A stretch of DNA of 64,000 nt from an uncultured Caulobacter sp. (GCA_913776195.1 CAJYMH010000010.1:1-64000); one strand, 5' to 3'. Positions 43,199-53,658 are shown, numbered from the stretch's first letter. The notes: generated by a model from the sequence alone, not told the origin. Program-made: numbers and translations.

Positions 43199-43885
43199 AT
43201 GCCGCAACGCAAGACTCTGCTGCTCATCGACGACGACAACGACCTGCGCGGGGCGTTGGCCGAACAGATTCAGCTCCATGAGGAGTTCGCCGCCGTCCAG
43301 GCAGACAACGCCACCGACGGCGTGCGTCTGGCCAAGGAGGTGCGGCCGGACCTGATCCTGCTCGACGTTGATCTGCCCGACATGGACGGGCGCGAGGCCT
43401 GCCGGCTGATGCGCAAGGGCGGCGTGACCGCTCCGGTGATCATGCTGACCGCCGCCGCCACGGACTCCGATCAGATCCTGGGCCTGGAGTCGGGCGCCAA
43501 CGACTACATCATCAAGCCCTTCCGCTTCGGGGTGCTGCTGGCCCGCATCCGCGCCCAGCTGCGCAGCCACGAACAGTCGGAAGACGCCATGTTCCGGGTC
43601 GGGCCCTATGAATTCCGGCCCTCGACCAAGCTTCTCCTCGACGACAAGGGCAAGAAGATCCGCCTGACGGAGAAGGAGACCAAGATCCTCAAGTACCTCT
43701 ACCGCGCCGGGGGCAAGCCCGTGCCGCGCGACGAGCTGCTGACGGAGGTCTGGGGCTACAACGCCGAGGTCACAACCCACACCCTGGAGACGCACGTCTA
43801 TCGTCTGCGCCAGAAGATCGAGACCGATCCCGGCGCGGCGCGAATTCTGGTGACGGGACCAGGCGGATACCGCCTGCAGCCGTAG
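43199..43885 (+). CDS. cenR: OmpR-family response regulator, CenR-like
   Basis: TLLLIDDDNDLRGALAEQ, LLDVDLPDMDGREAC, winged-helix C-term ETHVYRLRQKIETDPGAARILVTGPGGYRL; symbol from synteny/recall. Confidence 0.8.
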   Translation: MPQRKTLLLIDDDNDLRGALAEQIQLHEEFAAVQADNATDGVRLAKEVRPDLILLDVDLPDMDGREACRLMRKGGVTAPVIMLTAAATDSDQILGLESGANDYIIKPFRFGVLLARIRAQLRSHEQSEDAMFRVGPYEFRPSTKLLLDDKGKKIRLTEKETKILKYLYRAGGKPVPRDELLTEVWGYNAEVTTHTLETHVYRLRQKIETDPGAARILVTGPGGYRLQP

Positions 43886-43887
43886 GG

Positions 43888-44694
43888 CTAGAGCTGGAAG
43901 TCGGCGCTGACCGGGGCGTGGTCGCTGGGGCGCTCCCACTCGCGCACGTCGTCATGCACCTTTGAAACCGCCTTGCCGGTGGAGAAGGCGGCCTCGCGCA
44001 GGCCGGGGCTGGCCAGGATGTGGTCCAGACGCAGGCCGCGGTTGGATTTGCGGAAGTCGGCGGCGCGATAGCTCCACCAGGAATAGAGCTTCTGCGGCTC
44101 GGGGATCGCCTCGCGGGGCAGGTCGATGAAGCCGATGGACGCTTTCAGGGCCTCCATGGCCTCCACCTCCACCGGGGTGTGGCTGACGATCCGCGACATC
44201 TGCTTGTGGCTCCAGACATCGTTCTCGCCCGGGGCGACATTGAGATCGCCGGTGAGAATCAGCGGCGCCTTGGGATCGCGGCGCTTCATCTCGGCGGTGA
44301 GCTTTTCGTAGAAATCCAGCTTGTGGTCAAACTTCGCATTGACCGTCCGGTCGGGGATGTCGCCGCCGGCCGGGATGTAGAAGTTCTGGATCTCGACCCC
44401 CGCCACCTTGGCGGACACGCAGCGGGCGTGCCCCTCGCGGCAGACTGACAGGGGCTGGGCGTCCTCGATCGGCAGGCGCGAAGCGATGGCCACCCCGTGC
44501 CAGCCCTTCTGGCCGGCGATCTTCAGGTGCGGAAAGCCGATGGCTTCGAAGGCGGCCCGGGGGAACTCGCCCTCCTGGCACTTGATCTCCTGCATGGCGA
44601 TGACGTCGGGCGCCGCCTCGTCCACGAAGCGCGCCACCTGCTCCATGCGCAGGCGGACGGAGTTGACGTTCCAGGTGACCAGTCGAAGCCGCAT
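43888..44694 (-). CDS. xth: Exodeoxyribonuclease III
   Basis: RLVTWNVNSVRLRMEQV, LTGDLNVAPGENDVW, RPSDHAPVSADF. Confidence 0.95.
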   Translation of the reverse strand: MRLRLVTWNVNSVRLRMEQVARFVDEAAPDVIAMQEIKCQEGEFPRAAFEAIGFPHLKIAGQKGWHGVAIASRLPIEDAQPLSVCREGHARCVSAKVAGVEIQNFYIPAGGDIPDRTVNAKFDHKLDFYEKLTAEMKRRDPKAPLILTGDLNVAPGENDVWSHKQMSRIVSHTPVEVEAMEALKASIGFIDLPREAIPEPQKLYSWWSYRAADFRKSNRGLRLDHILASPGLREAAFSTGKAVSKVHDDVREWERPSDHAPVSADFQL

Positions 44695-44720
44695 GGCGCG
44701 GACCTACGCGGTTTGCGGGC

Positions 44721-44759
44721 AAAAGAAAACGCCTGGACGAAGAGGGCTACGTCCAGGCG
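44721..44759 (-). terminator. Rho-independent terminator on minus strand (lolA 3' region / candidate sRNA end)
   Basis: 10-bp perfect stem CGCCTGGACG/CGTCCAGGCG, 10-nt loop, then TTTTCTTTT on minus strand. Confidence 0.9.
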
Positions 44760-44880
44760 CCAAAGTCGTATCTCTCTCATGCCGCAGCCGGGAGGGGATA
44801 AAGACCGGCACGGTCAGGCGTCACAGAAGTCCGTTGCGACGCCGATAGTGCCAAAATAGCCACGGCAGATACCAAAAGCA
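44760..44880 (-). ncRNA. Candidate small RNA or lolA 3'UTR-derived RNA (extent uncertain)
   Basis: ORF-free interval before a canonical terminator, containing hairpin GCCGG-(TCTTTATCCCCTC)-CCGGC with C-rich loop. Confidence 0.35.
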
Positions 44881-44924
44881 ATATCTCGCAGTTAGTTTCT
44901 TGATTGTTGTGATTTTGTCACAAA

Positions 44925-45569
44925 TTAGGGGCGGCCGTTCCGGCGAGGCCGCGGATCCTTCAAGACAAAGGTGGCTGGCGGGAACGGTCCGGCCGGCGAC
45001 AGCTCGGTCAGACGCAGGCGCGTGGCCGAACCCCGGGCGTCCGTGATCGTCCAGCCGATCAGGCGGGGCGCGTCGGGGTTCGAGAAGTTGAGGGTGATCT
45101 CGCCGCGCGTCTCCTTGCGGGTGTCGGCGGCGGTGATCGAAAAGCCGTCGGCCAACCGTGCGACGCGCACCACGCGCACGCCGCGATCCAGCCGGATCTC
45201 ACGGGCCAGGAACAGCGCCAGGGGCGTGGTCTTCAGCGGGTAGCCGTCAAAGGTCTTCAGCCGGCTGTCCGAGACATAGACATAGGCCCCGTCGGACACC
45301 ACGGTCAGGCCCGACGGCGCGTCATACTCGAAACGCGCCTTGCCCGGACGCTGCAGGTAGATGACGCCCTGGGTGCTGACGCCCCGGCCGTCGGTCTGGA
45401 CGAAGCGGCCCTTGGCGGTGCGCAGCTGGGACAGATAGGCGACCGCCTTTTCGACCAGGGCCTGGTCGGCGGGCGGAAGCGCAGCGGGTGCGGCGGCGAG
45501 GGCCGGGCTGGCGAGCGGCGCCAGGCCGGCTGCGGCGGCGAGCGCCAGCAGGTCGCGGCGGGTATTCAT
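44925..45569 (-). CDS. lolA: Outer-membrane lipoprotein carrier LolA-family protein
   Basis: Signal peptide; GRFVQTDGRGVSTQGVIYLQRPGKARFEYDAPSGLTVVSDGAYVYVSD. Confidence 0.92.
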   Translation of the reverse strand: MNTRRDLLALAAAAGLAPLASPALAAAPAALPPADQALVEKAVAYLSQLRTAKGRFVQTDGRGVSTQGVIYLQRPGKARFEYDAPSGLTVVSDGAYVYVSDSRLKTFDGYPLKTTPLALFLAREIRLDRGVRVVRVARLADGFSITAADTRKETRGEITLNFSNPDAPRLIGWTITDARGSATRLRLTELSPAGPFPPATFVLKDPRPRRNGRP

Positions 45570-45709
45570 GGTTCTGTTCTCCTTGGCGGCGACCCTGCCG
45601 CGCCATTTCGGCGCCAGAAAGGCCGCTGCATGTCAGGTCTGGAACAGGCCGTAACGCGCGAGCCAAGGCGAAGCTTCACAGCGGCTCCGCTTTTCGCGGC
45701 GCGTCGGCT

Positions 45710-48091
45710 CTACAGGGCGGGCGGCGGCGGGGCCAGGATCTCGCGCTTGCCGGCGTGATTGGCGGCGCCGACGACGCCCTCCTTCTCCATCCGCTCCATC
45801 AGCGAGGCGGCGCGGTTGTAGCCGATCTGCAGGCGGCGCTGGATGTAGCTGGTCGAGGCCTTGCGGTCGCGGGTGACCACGGCCACGGCGTGGTCGTAGA
45901 GGTCGTTGGCCCCGCCCTCGCCGGCGAAGGCCCCCTCGATGGCTTCGGCGTCCTCGTCGTCGCCCCCGGCCGTGACCTCTTCAAGATACTGCGGCGTGCC
46001 CTGGGCGCGCAGGAACTTGGCGACTTCCTCGACCTCGTTGTCGCCGACGAACGGCCCGTGCAGGCGGGTGATACGGCCGCCGCCGGCCATGTAGAGCATG
46101 TCGCCCTGGCCCAGCAGCTGCTCGGCGCCCTGTTCGCCCAGAATGGTGCGGGCGTCGATCTTTGAGGTGACCTGGAAGCTGATCCGGGTCGGGAAGTTAG
46201 CCTTGATGGTGCCGGTGATGACGTCCACCGACGGGCGCTGGGTGGCCATGATCAGATGGATGCCGGCGGCGCGGGCCATCTGGGCCAGGCGCTGCACCGC
46301 GCCTTCGATGTCCTTGCCCGCCACCAGCATCAGGTCGGCCACCTCGTCGATGACCACCACCAGATAGGGCATGGGCTCGGGGTTCAGCTTCTCGGTCTCG
46401 TAGATCGGTCGGCCGGTCTCGTCGAAGCCGGTTTGGACGGTGCGTTCGAAGTGCTCGCCCTTGGCCTTGGCCTCATTGGCCTTCTCATTGTAGCCGGCCA
46501 CGTTGCGCACGCCGATCTTGGACATGCGCCGATAGCGGTCCTCCATCTCGCGCACCGTCCATTTGAGCGCGACGATGGCCTTCTTTGGATCGGTCACCAC
46601 CGGCGCCAGCAGGTGCGGGATGCCGTCATAGACGCTGAGCTCCAGCATCTTCGGGTCGATCATGATGAACCGGCACTTGTCCGGCGGCAGGCGGTACAGG
46701 ATCGACAGGATCATGGCGTTGACCCCCACCGACTTGCCCGAACCGGTGGTGCCGGCGATCAGCAGGTGAGGCATCTTGGCCAGGTCGGCGATATAGGGCT
46801 CGCCGCCGATGGTCTCTCCAAGAGCCATGGGCAGGGCCTGACCCGCCTTCTCGTAGTCGCTGCTGGACAGCAGATCGCGCAGATAGACCGTCTCGCGCTT
46901 CTGGTTCGGCAGCTCGATGCCGATGGCGTTGCGGCCAGGCACCACGCTGACGCGGCAGGCGGCGACGCTCATGGAGCGGGCGATGTCGTCCGACAAGGCC
47001 ACGACCCGGGCGCTCTTCACCCCGGCGGCGGGCACCAGTTCGTAGAGGGTGACCACCGGGCCGGGGCGGATCTGGTCGATCTGACCCTTCACGCCGAATT
47101 CGGCCAGCACGCTTTCCAGCAGGCGAGCGTTCTGGCGCAGCGAACCCTCGTCCACAGCCGAGGCGCGGGGTTTCGGCTTGGTCAGCATGGCCAGCTCCGG
47201 CAGCTGGAAGCCGCCGGGCTGGACGAAATCGAAGGTCTTCTGCTTCTCGCGCACCTCGCGGCCGGAATCTTTCGGCGCGGGCTTGGGCTGCTTGATGGAC
47301 AGGGGGCGCTGGTCGACGGGATCGGCGGCGACGACGTCGTCCTCGTCCTCATCGTCGTCCACGGCGATGCTGATCGGGGCGGCCTGGCGGGGCTTGCGTT
47401 CGGGACGCGGCGGGGCGGTGCGCGGAGCGGGAGCGCGGCGCTCCTCGACCTCTTCGTTGCGGCGCTGCATCTGCTCGCCGAACCAGGCGGCGGAGGCGGC
47501 CAGATCCAGACGACGCAGGCCGATGGCGTAACCGACGCCGATCGCGCCCAGCAGGCCGAGCAGCAGTCCGGCGATCAGGGTCGCGCCCGGCAGGCGTGCG
47601 AAGCCCAGAAGTCCGGCCAGTCCGTGCAGGAGGCCGTCGCCCCAGAAACCGCCCAGCCCCTTGGCGAGGGGCCAGCCCGACGGCGGGCTCGGCAGGGCCA
47701 GCAGCCCGCCGAGGGCCAGCAGCCCGAGCACGCCGACCAGGGCGCGGATGCGGGTGGATTTGCGCGACAGGTCCGGCTCCTGGTCGGCGACACGCGCCAG
47801 CCCGAAGATCACCATCATCAGGCCGGCCCCCCAGGCGGCCAGTCCGAGCGACTGCATGAAGATGTCGGCCAGAGTGGCGCCCACGCCGCCCAGGGCGTTT
47901 GCCGGCGCGCCGCCGGTGGCGGCGTTCCAGCTGGGATCGGCGGCGTCATAGGTGGCGACCGCCAGGACCAGGGCCACGCCGGCCGCGGTCACCAGGCCGC
48001 CGCGGAAGCGGGCCGTGAACGGCGCGCTCCAGCCCGCCTTCGCCGCGTCCCAGGCCAGTTCGCTGATCGTGCGTCGCGCAGCCCGCGCCAT
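45710..48091 (-). CDS. ftsK: DNA translocase FtsK
   Basis: [53 protein letters not shown]-terminal gamma winged helix. Confidence 0.97.
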   Translation of the reverse strand: MARAARRTISELAWDAAKAGWSAPFTARFRGGLVTAAGVALVLAVATYDAADPSWNAATGGAPANALGGVGATLADIFMQSLGLAAWGAGLMMVIFGLARVADQEPDLSRKSTRIRALVGVLGLLALGGLLALPSPPSGWPLAKGLGGFWGDGLLHGLAGLLGFARLPGATLIAGLLLGLLGAIGVGYAIGLRRLDLAASAAWFGEQMQRRNEEVEERRAPAPRTAPPRPERKPRQAAPISIAVDDDEDEDDVVAADPVDQRPLSIKQPKPAPKDSGREVREKQKTFDFVQPGGFQLPELAMLTKPKPRASAVDEGSLRQNARLLESVLAEFGVKGQIDQIRPGPVVTLYELVPAAGVKSARVVALSDDIARSMSVAACRVSVVPGRNAIGIELPNQKRETVYLRDLLSSSDYEKAGQALPMALGETIGGEPYIADLAKMPHLLIAGTTGSGKSVGVNAMILSILYRLPPDKCRFIMIDPKMLELSVYDGIPHLLAPVVTDPKKAIVALKWTVREMEDRYRRMSKIGVRNVAGYNEKANEAKAKGEHFERTVQTGFDETGRPIYETEKLNPEPMPYLVVVIDEVADLMLVAGKDIEGAVQRLAQMARAAGIHLIMATQRPSVDVITGTIKANFPTRISFQVTSKIDARTILGEQGAEQLLGQGDMLYMAGGGRITRLHGPFVGDNEVEEVAKFLRAQGTPQYLEEVTAGGDDEDAEAIEGAFAGEGGANDLYDHAVAVVTRDRKASTSYIQRRLQIGYNRAASLMERMEKEGVVGAANHAGKREILAPPPPAL

Positions 48092-48212
48092 GTCGCCCCT
48101 CAAGGTCCGGTATTCGTCTCCAGGATGTGTTCTGCCCCCGCGAAGGTTAAGGGGCGTTTACGATGATCGCCCTGTCTGGACTTATCCCCGCCTGAGCGCG
48201 CATATCGGCTCC

Positions 48213-49478
48213 ATGGCTGATCGATATGATGCGGACGTGATCATCGCCGGCGCGGGCATGGCCGGCTCCACCCTGGCCCTGGCGCTGGCCAGCGCGGGGC
48301 TGAGCTCGGTCTTGATTGACCCGCAGCCCTTCGAGGCGCAGCTCGCCCCTACGTTCGACGGCCGTTCCTCCGCCATCGCCTTCGCCTCCTTCCGTCAGTG
48401 GAAGACCATCGGGGTCGGCGAGGCCATGGAGCCGCACGCCCAGCGCATCGAACAGATCCTGGTCACCGACGGCCGCGCCCCAGGTGCGGGCGCGGGGCCG
48501 GCGCACCTGTCCCACTCGGCCTATCTGCGTTTCGACGCCGCAGAGATCGCCGACCGCTGCGACGGCGAGCCGCTCGGCTACATGCTGGAGAACCGCCAGA
48601 CGCGGGTCGCTCTGTCGGCCGCCGTTCTGAAAAACCCGCTGATCCAGGTGATCGCGCCGCAAAGCGTCACCGGTCTTGCTGTCGAGGGCGGCGGCGCGAC
48701 CGTCACCCTGGGAAACGGCCAGGTTCTGCGTGCTCCGCTGGTGGTCGGCGCCGAGGGTCGGGGGTCTGTGATCCGCCGCCAGGCCGGCATCGGCGTGGTG
48801 GGCTGGGGCTATGGCCAGTCGGGCGTGGTGGCGACGGTGAAGCTGGAGCGCCCGCACGAGGGCGTGGCCCACGAATATTTCCTGCCCGGCGGCCCCTTCG
48901 CCATCCTGCCCTTGACCGAGAACCGCGCCAGCCTGGTCTGGACCGAAAAGACCGCGCGGGGCGATGCGCTGAAGGCCTCCGGTCCGGAGGCGCTGCACGC
49001 CTTTCTGAACCGCCGGTTCGGCGATTTCCTGGGTCGGGTGGAGATCGCCGGTCCCACCTTCGTCTATCCGTTGTCCCTGTCCCTGGCCGAGCGGCTGGCG
49101 GCGCCGCGCGTGGCCTTGCTGGGCGACGCCGCCCACGGCATCCACCCCATCGCCGGCCAGGGCCTGAATCTGGGCCTGAAGGACGTCGCCGCCCTGGCCG
49201 AGGTGCTGGTCGAGGCCGTGCGGGCGGGCGAGGACATCGGCTCCTTGGCCGTGCTCGACCGCTACGCCCGCTGGCGGCGGTTCGACAACGCCATGATCGC
49301 CGCCTCGTCGGACGCCTTTGTTCGGCTGTTCTCCAACGACGATCCGCTGCTGCGCTTCGTGCGCGGGGCCGGGATGGCGGTGGTCAACCGCATCGGCCCG
49401 GCCCGCCGCTTCTTCATGCAGGAAGCCGGCGGCGCGGTGGGCGACACCCCCCGCCTGCTGCGCGGCGAAGCGCTCTGA
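48213..49478 (+). CDS. UbiH/UbiF/VisC/COQ6-family FAD hydroxylase
   Basis: VIIAGAGMAGSTLALALASAGL, RVALLGDAAHGIHPIAGQGLNLGLKDVAAL. Confidence 0.94.
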   Translation: MADRYDADVIIAGAGMAGSTLALALASAGLSSVLIDPQPFEAQLAPTFDGRSSAIAFASFRQWKTIGVGEAMEPHAQRIEQILVTDGRAPGAGAGPAHLSHSAYLRFDAAEIADRCDGEPLGYMLENRQTRVALSAAVLKNPLIQVIAPQSVTGLAVEGGGATVTLGNGQVLRAPLVVGAEGRGSVIRRQAGIGVVGWGYGQSGVVATVKLERPHEGVAHEYFLPGGPFAILPLTENRASLVWTEKTARGDALKASGPEALHAFLNRRFGDFLGRVEIAGPTFVYPLSLSLAERLAAPRVALLGDAAHGIHPIAGQGLNLGLKDVAALAEVLVEAVRAGEDIGSLAVLDRYARWRRFDNAMIAASSDAFVRLFSNDDPLLRFVRGAGMAVVNRIGPARRFFMQEAGGAVGDTPRLLRGEAL

Positions 49479-49495
49479 GCACGCCGCTTGACGCG

Positions 49496-50260
49496 GTGGA
49501 CGCCGCCCTCGGCGGGTGGCGGGGCGAAGGGCCCTTCATCCTCGGCCTTTGCGGCGCGCAGGGGTCCGGAAAATCCACGCTCGCCGCAGGCCTCTCGGAT
49601 CGGCTGGCTGCGCGGGGCGTCCGCGCCGAGACCCTTTCGATCGACGATCTCTACCTGTCGCGTGCGGCGCGTCAGCGTCTGGGGGAGTACGTCCACCCGC
49701 TGTTCGTCACCCGGGGCCCGCCGGGCACGCACGATGTCGAGCTGGGTCTTTCGATCCTGCGGGACGTGAAGGCGGGACGGCCGGTGGTTCTGCCGCGCTT
49801 CGACAAGGCGACGGACGATCCGCACCCGGAATCCGTGTGGCGGCGACCGGACGCGCCCTTGGATGTGCTGATCTTCGAAGGCTGGTGCGTCGGCGCCCGC
49901 CCGCAGCCCGAGCATCAGCTGATCGCGCCGATCAACGCGCTCGAGGCCCGCCAGGACCCGCAGGCGACCTGGCGTCGCCACGCCAACGCCGTTCTGGGAG
50001 GCCCGTACGCCGCCGTGTTCGGCCACATCGACCGGCTGGTGATGCTGGCGGCGCCGGGGTTCGAGGTCGTCCAGGACTGGCGGCGCCGGCAGGAAGACGC
50101 CCTTCGGCGCGACGAGCCTGAGGCGGCGAGGGTCATGAACGCGGGCGAGATCGCCGTCTTCATCCAGCACTATGAGCGCCTGACCCGGCACATGCTGGCG
50201 ACCATGCCCGCCTACGCGGACTTGGTTCTGCCGCTGGATGAGGCGCGCGGGCTGCGCTGA
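49496..50260 (+). CDS. P-loop kinase, plant-type D-glycerate 3-kinase-like
   Basis: FILGLCGAQGSGKSTLAAGL, SIDDLYLSRAARQRL, RGPPGTHDVELG, LIFEGWCVGARPQ; GTG start guessed. Confidence 0.78.
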   Translation: MDAALGGWRGEGPFILGLCGAQGSGKSTLAAGLSDRLAARGVRAETLSIDDLYLSRAARQRLGEYVHPLFVTRGPPGTHDVELGLSILRDVKAGRPVVLPRFDKATDDPHPESVWRRPDAPLDVLIFEGWCVGARPQPEHQLIAPINALEARQDPQATWRRHANAVLGGPYAAVFGHIDRLVMLAAPGFEVVQDWRRRQEDALRRDEPEAARVMNAGEIAVFIQHYERLTRHMLATMPAYADLVLPLDEARGLR

Positions 50261-50263
50261 GCG

Positions 50264-50464
50264 TCAGTCCTCGAGAATGCGGGCTTCCTCAGCCAGCATG
50301 ATCGGCACGCCGTCACGGATCGGATAGGCCAGCTTGGCCTGGCGGCTGACCAGCTCGCCGGCCTTGCGGTCGTAGTCTAGCGGGCCGCGGCTGACCGGGC
50401 AGACCAGAACTTCCAGCAGGCGCGGGTCGATGTCGGCGGCGGGGGTGTCGAAGGGATCGCTCAT
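50264..50464 (-). CDS. Trm112-like family protein
   Basis: [42 protein letters not shown]. Confidence 0.93.
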   Translation of the reverse strand: MSDPFDTPAADIDPRLLEVLVCPVSRGPLDYDRKAGELVSRQAKLAYPIRDGVPIMLAEEARILED

Positions 50465-50473
50465 GACCGCCTT

Positions 50474-51133
50474 CTACTGGATGGCGCTCGGTTCGTCATC
50501 GGGGCCCGCGGCGGCGTCGATCTCGAGCATGGCGATCAGGGCGGTGCGACGGTCTTCGGCGGTGCGGGCCTCCAGCAGCGCCTGCTTTTCCTGGGCGTCG
50601 AAGGGCAGGGCCATGGACAGGCTGTTGACCAGGGCGTCGCAGGGCGCGCTCTCGGCGCTCTCCCAGTCGATCTCCATGCCGCGACGCTCCAGATAGTGCT
50701 TCAGCGCCGCCAGGAACGGCCCGCGATCCAGCTCCAGCCCCACGTCCACGCTGGTCAGGTCGTGCTCGAACGGGGCGTAGTTCGCCTTCACCTGCCGATA
50801 GGGCGTGCGGGACGGCAGCTCCTCGCCCGCCTCGAAGCGGCAGATGCCGGTGAGGGTGATGAGGTACCGGCCGTCGGCGGTCTCGGCGAAGCTGGTCACC
50901 TTGCCCAGGCAGCCGATGGCGGCGAGGCGAGGACGCTCCGGATCGCCGCCGTGGCGGGTCTGGATCATGCCGATGAGCCGCTCGCCGCCCATGGCGTCGT
51001 CCAGCATGTTCAGATAGCGCGGCTCGAAGATGTTCAACGGCAGTTGCCCGCCGGGGAGCAGCAGGGCTCCGTCCAGCGGGAACACCGGGATCACCTGGGG
51101 CAGATCCGCCGCCTTTCGATAGCCGGTGGGCAT
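50474..51133 (-). CDS. LON peptidase substrate-binding domain protein
   Basis: VIPVFPLDGALLLPGGQLPLNIFEPRYLNMLDDAM. Confidence 0.92.
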   Translation of the reverse strand: MPTGYRKAADLPQVIPVFPLDGALLLPGGQLPLNIFEPRYLNMLDDAMGGERLIGMIQTRHGGDPERPRLAAIGCLGKVTSFAETADGRYLITLTGICRFEAGEELPSRTPYRQVKANYAPFEHDLTSVDVGLELDRGPFLAALKHYLERRGMEIDWESAESAPCDALVNSLSMALPFDAQEKQALLEARTAEDRRTALIAMLEIDAAAGPDDEPSAIQ

Positions 51134-51144
51134 GCGCCGCTCCT

Positions 51145-52056
51145 TTATGAGAACAGGATCGAGGACAGGCGTCGCCGTCCTTGCTTGGCGACTTCGGACA
51201 TGGGTCCGGCGGCCTCGAAGACGGTGAGCAGCTGCTTGCGCGCCGCTTCGTCGTTCCAGCCGCGATCGCGCTCGATGATGGTCAGCAGGTGATCCGAGGC
51301 GGCGTCAAGACGACCTTGGCCGGCCAGGGCCTTGGCCAGTTCGAACCGAGCCTCATGATCGTCGGCGTCGGCGGCCAGACGCTTTTCGAAGGCGCTGGTC
51401 TCCGACGGGGCGGCGTCGGCCAGGGACAGGGCGGCGCGAACGCTCTCCAGATCCGGATCCTTGGCGTCGGCGGGAGCCATGTCGGCCAGTTCCCGCGCCT
51501 GCTCCACATCGCCGTCAGCCAGGTAGCAGCGGGCGAGGCCGCCGAGGGCCTTAACGTTTTCGGGGTCCAGGGAAAGGGCCTCGGCATAGGCCTGGGCCGC
51601 GCCGCCCATGTCGCCCACCTCGATGGACTCCTTGGCCAGGGCCAGGATCGCATCCACGTCGGAGGGCGCGGCCGGGCCGGCCAGCTTGTCGATGAAGGCC
51701 TTCACCTGGCTGTCGGGCAGGGCGCCCATGAAGCCGTCCACCGGCTGACCGTTCACGAAGGCGTAGACGGTGGGGATCGACTGAACGCGCAGCTGCCCCG
51801 CGAAGCCGGGGTTCTTGTCCACGTCGATCTTGACCAGCTTGACCGCGCCGCCGGCGGCCGCGACGGCCTTCTCCAAGGCCGGGGTCAGCTGGCGGCAGGG
51901 GCCGCACCAGGTCGCCCAGAAATCGACGATCACGGGCTGCGTCTTGGACGCCTCGATGACGTCGGCGACGAAGCTGGCGTCTGAGCCTTCCTTGATCAGG
52001 TCGCTCGCGGCGGGGGTGTTCTTCTCGGGCGCGAGCCCTTCGCCGATCAAGGCCAT
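51145..52056 (-). CDS. Thioredoxin-TPR co-chaperone (CnoX/YbbN-like)
   Basis: VIVDFWATWCGPCRQLTPALEKAV plus TPR-like C-terminus. Confidence 0.92.
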   Translation of the reverse strand: MALIGEGLAPEKNTPAASDLIKEGSDASFVADVIEASKTQPVIVDFWATWCGPCRQLTPALEKAVAAAGGAVKLVKIDVDKNPGFAGQLRVQSIPTVYAFVNGQPVDGFMGALPDSQVKAFIDKLAGPAAPSDVDAILALAKESIEVGDMGGAAQAYAEALSLDPENVKALGGLARCYLADGDVEQARELADMAPADAKDPDLESVRAALSLADAAPSETSAFEKRLAADADDHEARFELAKALAGQGRLDAASDHLLTIIERDRGWNDEAARKQLLTVFEAAGPMSEVAKQGRRRLSSILFS

Positions 52057-52109
52057 GGTCGGAACTCCAAATTCAACGTCGTCTAAGATGGTCGCAAGCG
52101 TCGCCGGCT

Positions 52110-52628
52110 TCAACGCGCGGCGAGCGTCATGGCTTCGAAATCGACGATCAGAGGCTCGATATCCAACGCCGCGAGGAACTTGCGGAAGCCCGCCTGGGAT
52201 ACGGCTGTGGTCGCGTCGTTGCTCAGCGGATGGAAATTCACCGGATCGGCGGCGGCCAGGGCGGCGTCCAGGACAAAGCGGACGCGGCGCGCCTTGTCGT
52301 TGATCAGGCCGAACGCCGTGACCGAGCCGGGCGTGACGCCCAGGGTCTCGACCATCAGCTCTTCCCGCCCAAAGGACAGGCGGCCGGAGCCGATCACCGG
52401 GGGCAGGGCCTTCAGGTCGATCCTGGTCTCGCCCAGGGCCGAGATCAGCCACAGCTGCGCTCGGTGGTCCTTCAGGAACAGGTTCTTGGAGTGGCCGCCG
52501 GGCAGGTGCGCCTTGATCCCGTGACCGTCCTCCACCCGGTGCACCGGCGCGTGCTCATGGGTGACGTGATCCACCCCATGGCGGTCAAAGAAGGCGAACA
52601 GGTCGGCGCGCGTGGCGGGAGCGGTCAT
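52110..52628 (-). CDS. Prolyl-tRNA deacylase ProX / YbaK-EbsC domain protein
   Basis: [38 protein letters not shown]. Confidence 0.92.
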   Translation of the reverse strand: MTAPATRADLFAFFDRHGVDHVTHEHAPVHRVEDGHGIKAHLPGGHSKNLFLKDHRAQLWLISALGETRIDLKALPPVIGSGRLSFGREELMVETLGVTPGSVTAFGLINDKARRVRFVLDAALAAADPVNFHPLSNDATTAVSQAGFRKFLAALDIEPLIVDFEAMTLAAR

Positions 52629-52697
52629 ACCGCCTCCCTAGCGCAGGCCAAGGCTCAAGGTTAGAGGTGTTTCCACATCCCAGCTTGAGGACCCTGC

Positions 52698-53441
52698 ATG
52701 CAGCTCGAGTGCTATCCCACCTGCAACCGCCCGCCGGACATCGTGCCGGGGCGCCCGCAACGCGGGTGGATGGAGACGTTCTCGGACCGGCACCCGTACC
52801 GCTGCCTGCCCCTGACCATGGCCAACACCTCCGGGTGGGAGATCCTGTGCCCGGTCGGCTTCACCGCGACCTGGACGGGCGGCAAGCACCAGGACGACAT
52901 CCGCCTGACGCCGGATCATCCGTTTCCGGACTTCACCGACTTCGTGAAGTCCCACTTCAGCCATGGCGTGCTGACCTTCCACCCCGGCTATCTCTTCCGC
53001 AGCCCGCCGGGCTGGTCCATGTGGACCACGGGGGCGCCGAACCACGTGAAGGACGGAATCCAGGCGCTCACCGGCCTGGTGGAGACCGACTGGCTGCCGT
53101 TCCCCTTCACCATGAACTGGATCTTCACTCGCCCCGGCGAGATCCGCTTCGAGAAGGGCGAGCCGTTCTGCTTCATCACCCTGGTGCAGGACAAGCCGCT
53201 GGCCAACGTCCAGCCGGTGACCCGCTCGCTCGCCCGCAATGACGAGCTGCGCGATCAGTATGACGCCTGGAGCCGCCAGCGGGGCGAATTCAACGCCCGC
53301 ATCTTCCGCCGCGAGCCCGAGGCGGTGAAGGAGGCGTGGCAGCGCTACTACTTCAAGGGCGAGCTGCCGGAAGAGCTGGGACCCGGGCCCGCGGACCACG
53401 TCAACAAGCGTCGTCTGAAGGCTCCGAAACTGGGGGCGTGA
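52698..53441 (+). CDS. DUF6065-like protein
   Basis: GWEILCPVGFTATWTGGKHQDDI, HFSHGVLTFHPGYLFRSPPGW. Confidence 0.75.
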   Translation: MQLECYPTCNRPPDIVPGRPQRGWMETFSDRHPYRCLPLTMANTSGWEILCPVGFTATWTGGKHQDDIRLTPDHPFPDFTDFVKSHFSHGVLTFHPGYLFRSPPGWSMWTTGAPNHVKDGIQALTGLVETDWLPFPFTMNWIFTRPGEIRFEKGEPFCFITLVQDKPLANVQPVTRSLARNDELRDQYDAWSRQRGEFNARIFRREPEAVKEAWQRYYFKGELPEELGPGPADHVNKRRLKAPKLGA

Positions 53442-53530
53442 TTTTCTTCGACAGGCCGCTTGCAAAGGCTAGAGGCCTCTGCCATAAGCCGGCCTCTCGA
53501 ATTTGGGGACGCGGTTCGCCGCCCCCCGAT

Positions 53531-53605
53531 GCGGGCGTAGCTCAGTGGTAGAGCACAACCTTGCCAAGGTTGGGGTCGAGAGTTCGAATCTCTTCGCCCG
53601 CTCCA
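53531..53605 (+). tRNA. tRNA-Gly (anticodon GCC), CCA encoded
   Basis: GCGGGCG...CGCCCGC acceptor, CAACC-TTGCCAA-GGTTG anticodon arm, GTTCGAATC T-loop, TCCA 3' end. Confidence 0.97.
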
Positions 53606-53630
53606 GTCTCCCGACTGGAACGTCGAGTTG

Positions 53631-53658
53631 AAAAGGGTCCGCTTCGGCGGGCCCTTTT
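53631..53658 (+). terminator. Rho-independent terminator downstream of tRNA-Gly
   Basis: AAAAGGGTCCGC-TTCG-GCGGGCCCTTTTT; UUCG tetraloop, T-tract. Confidence 0.92.

Noticed and set aside
46256-48166. 636-aa plus-strand ORF
   Set aside because: Antisense to ftsK; composition artefact of GC-rich codon usage.
48398-49495. N-terminal ~365 aa of ORF 48398..50260
   Set aside because: Out-of-frame read-through of the ubiH-like gene; only the C-terminal kinase part is real.
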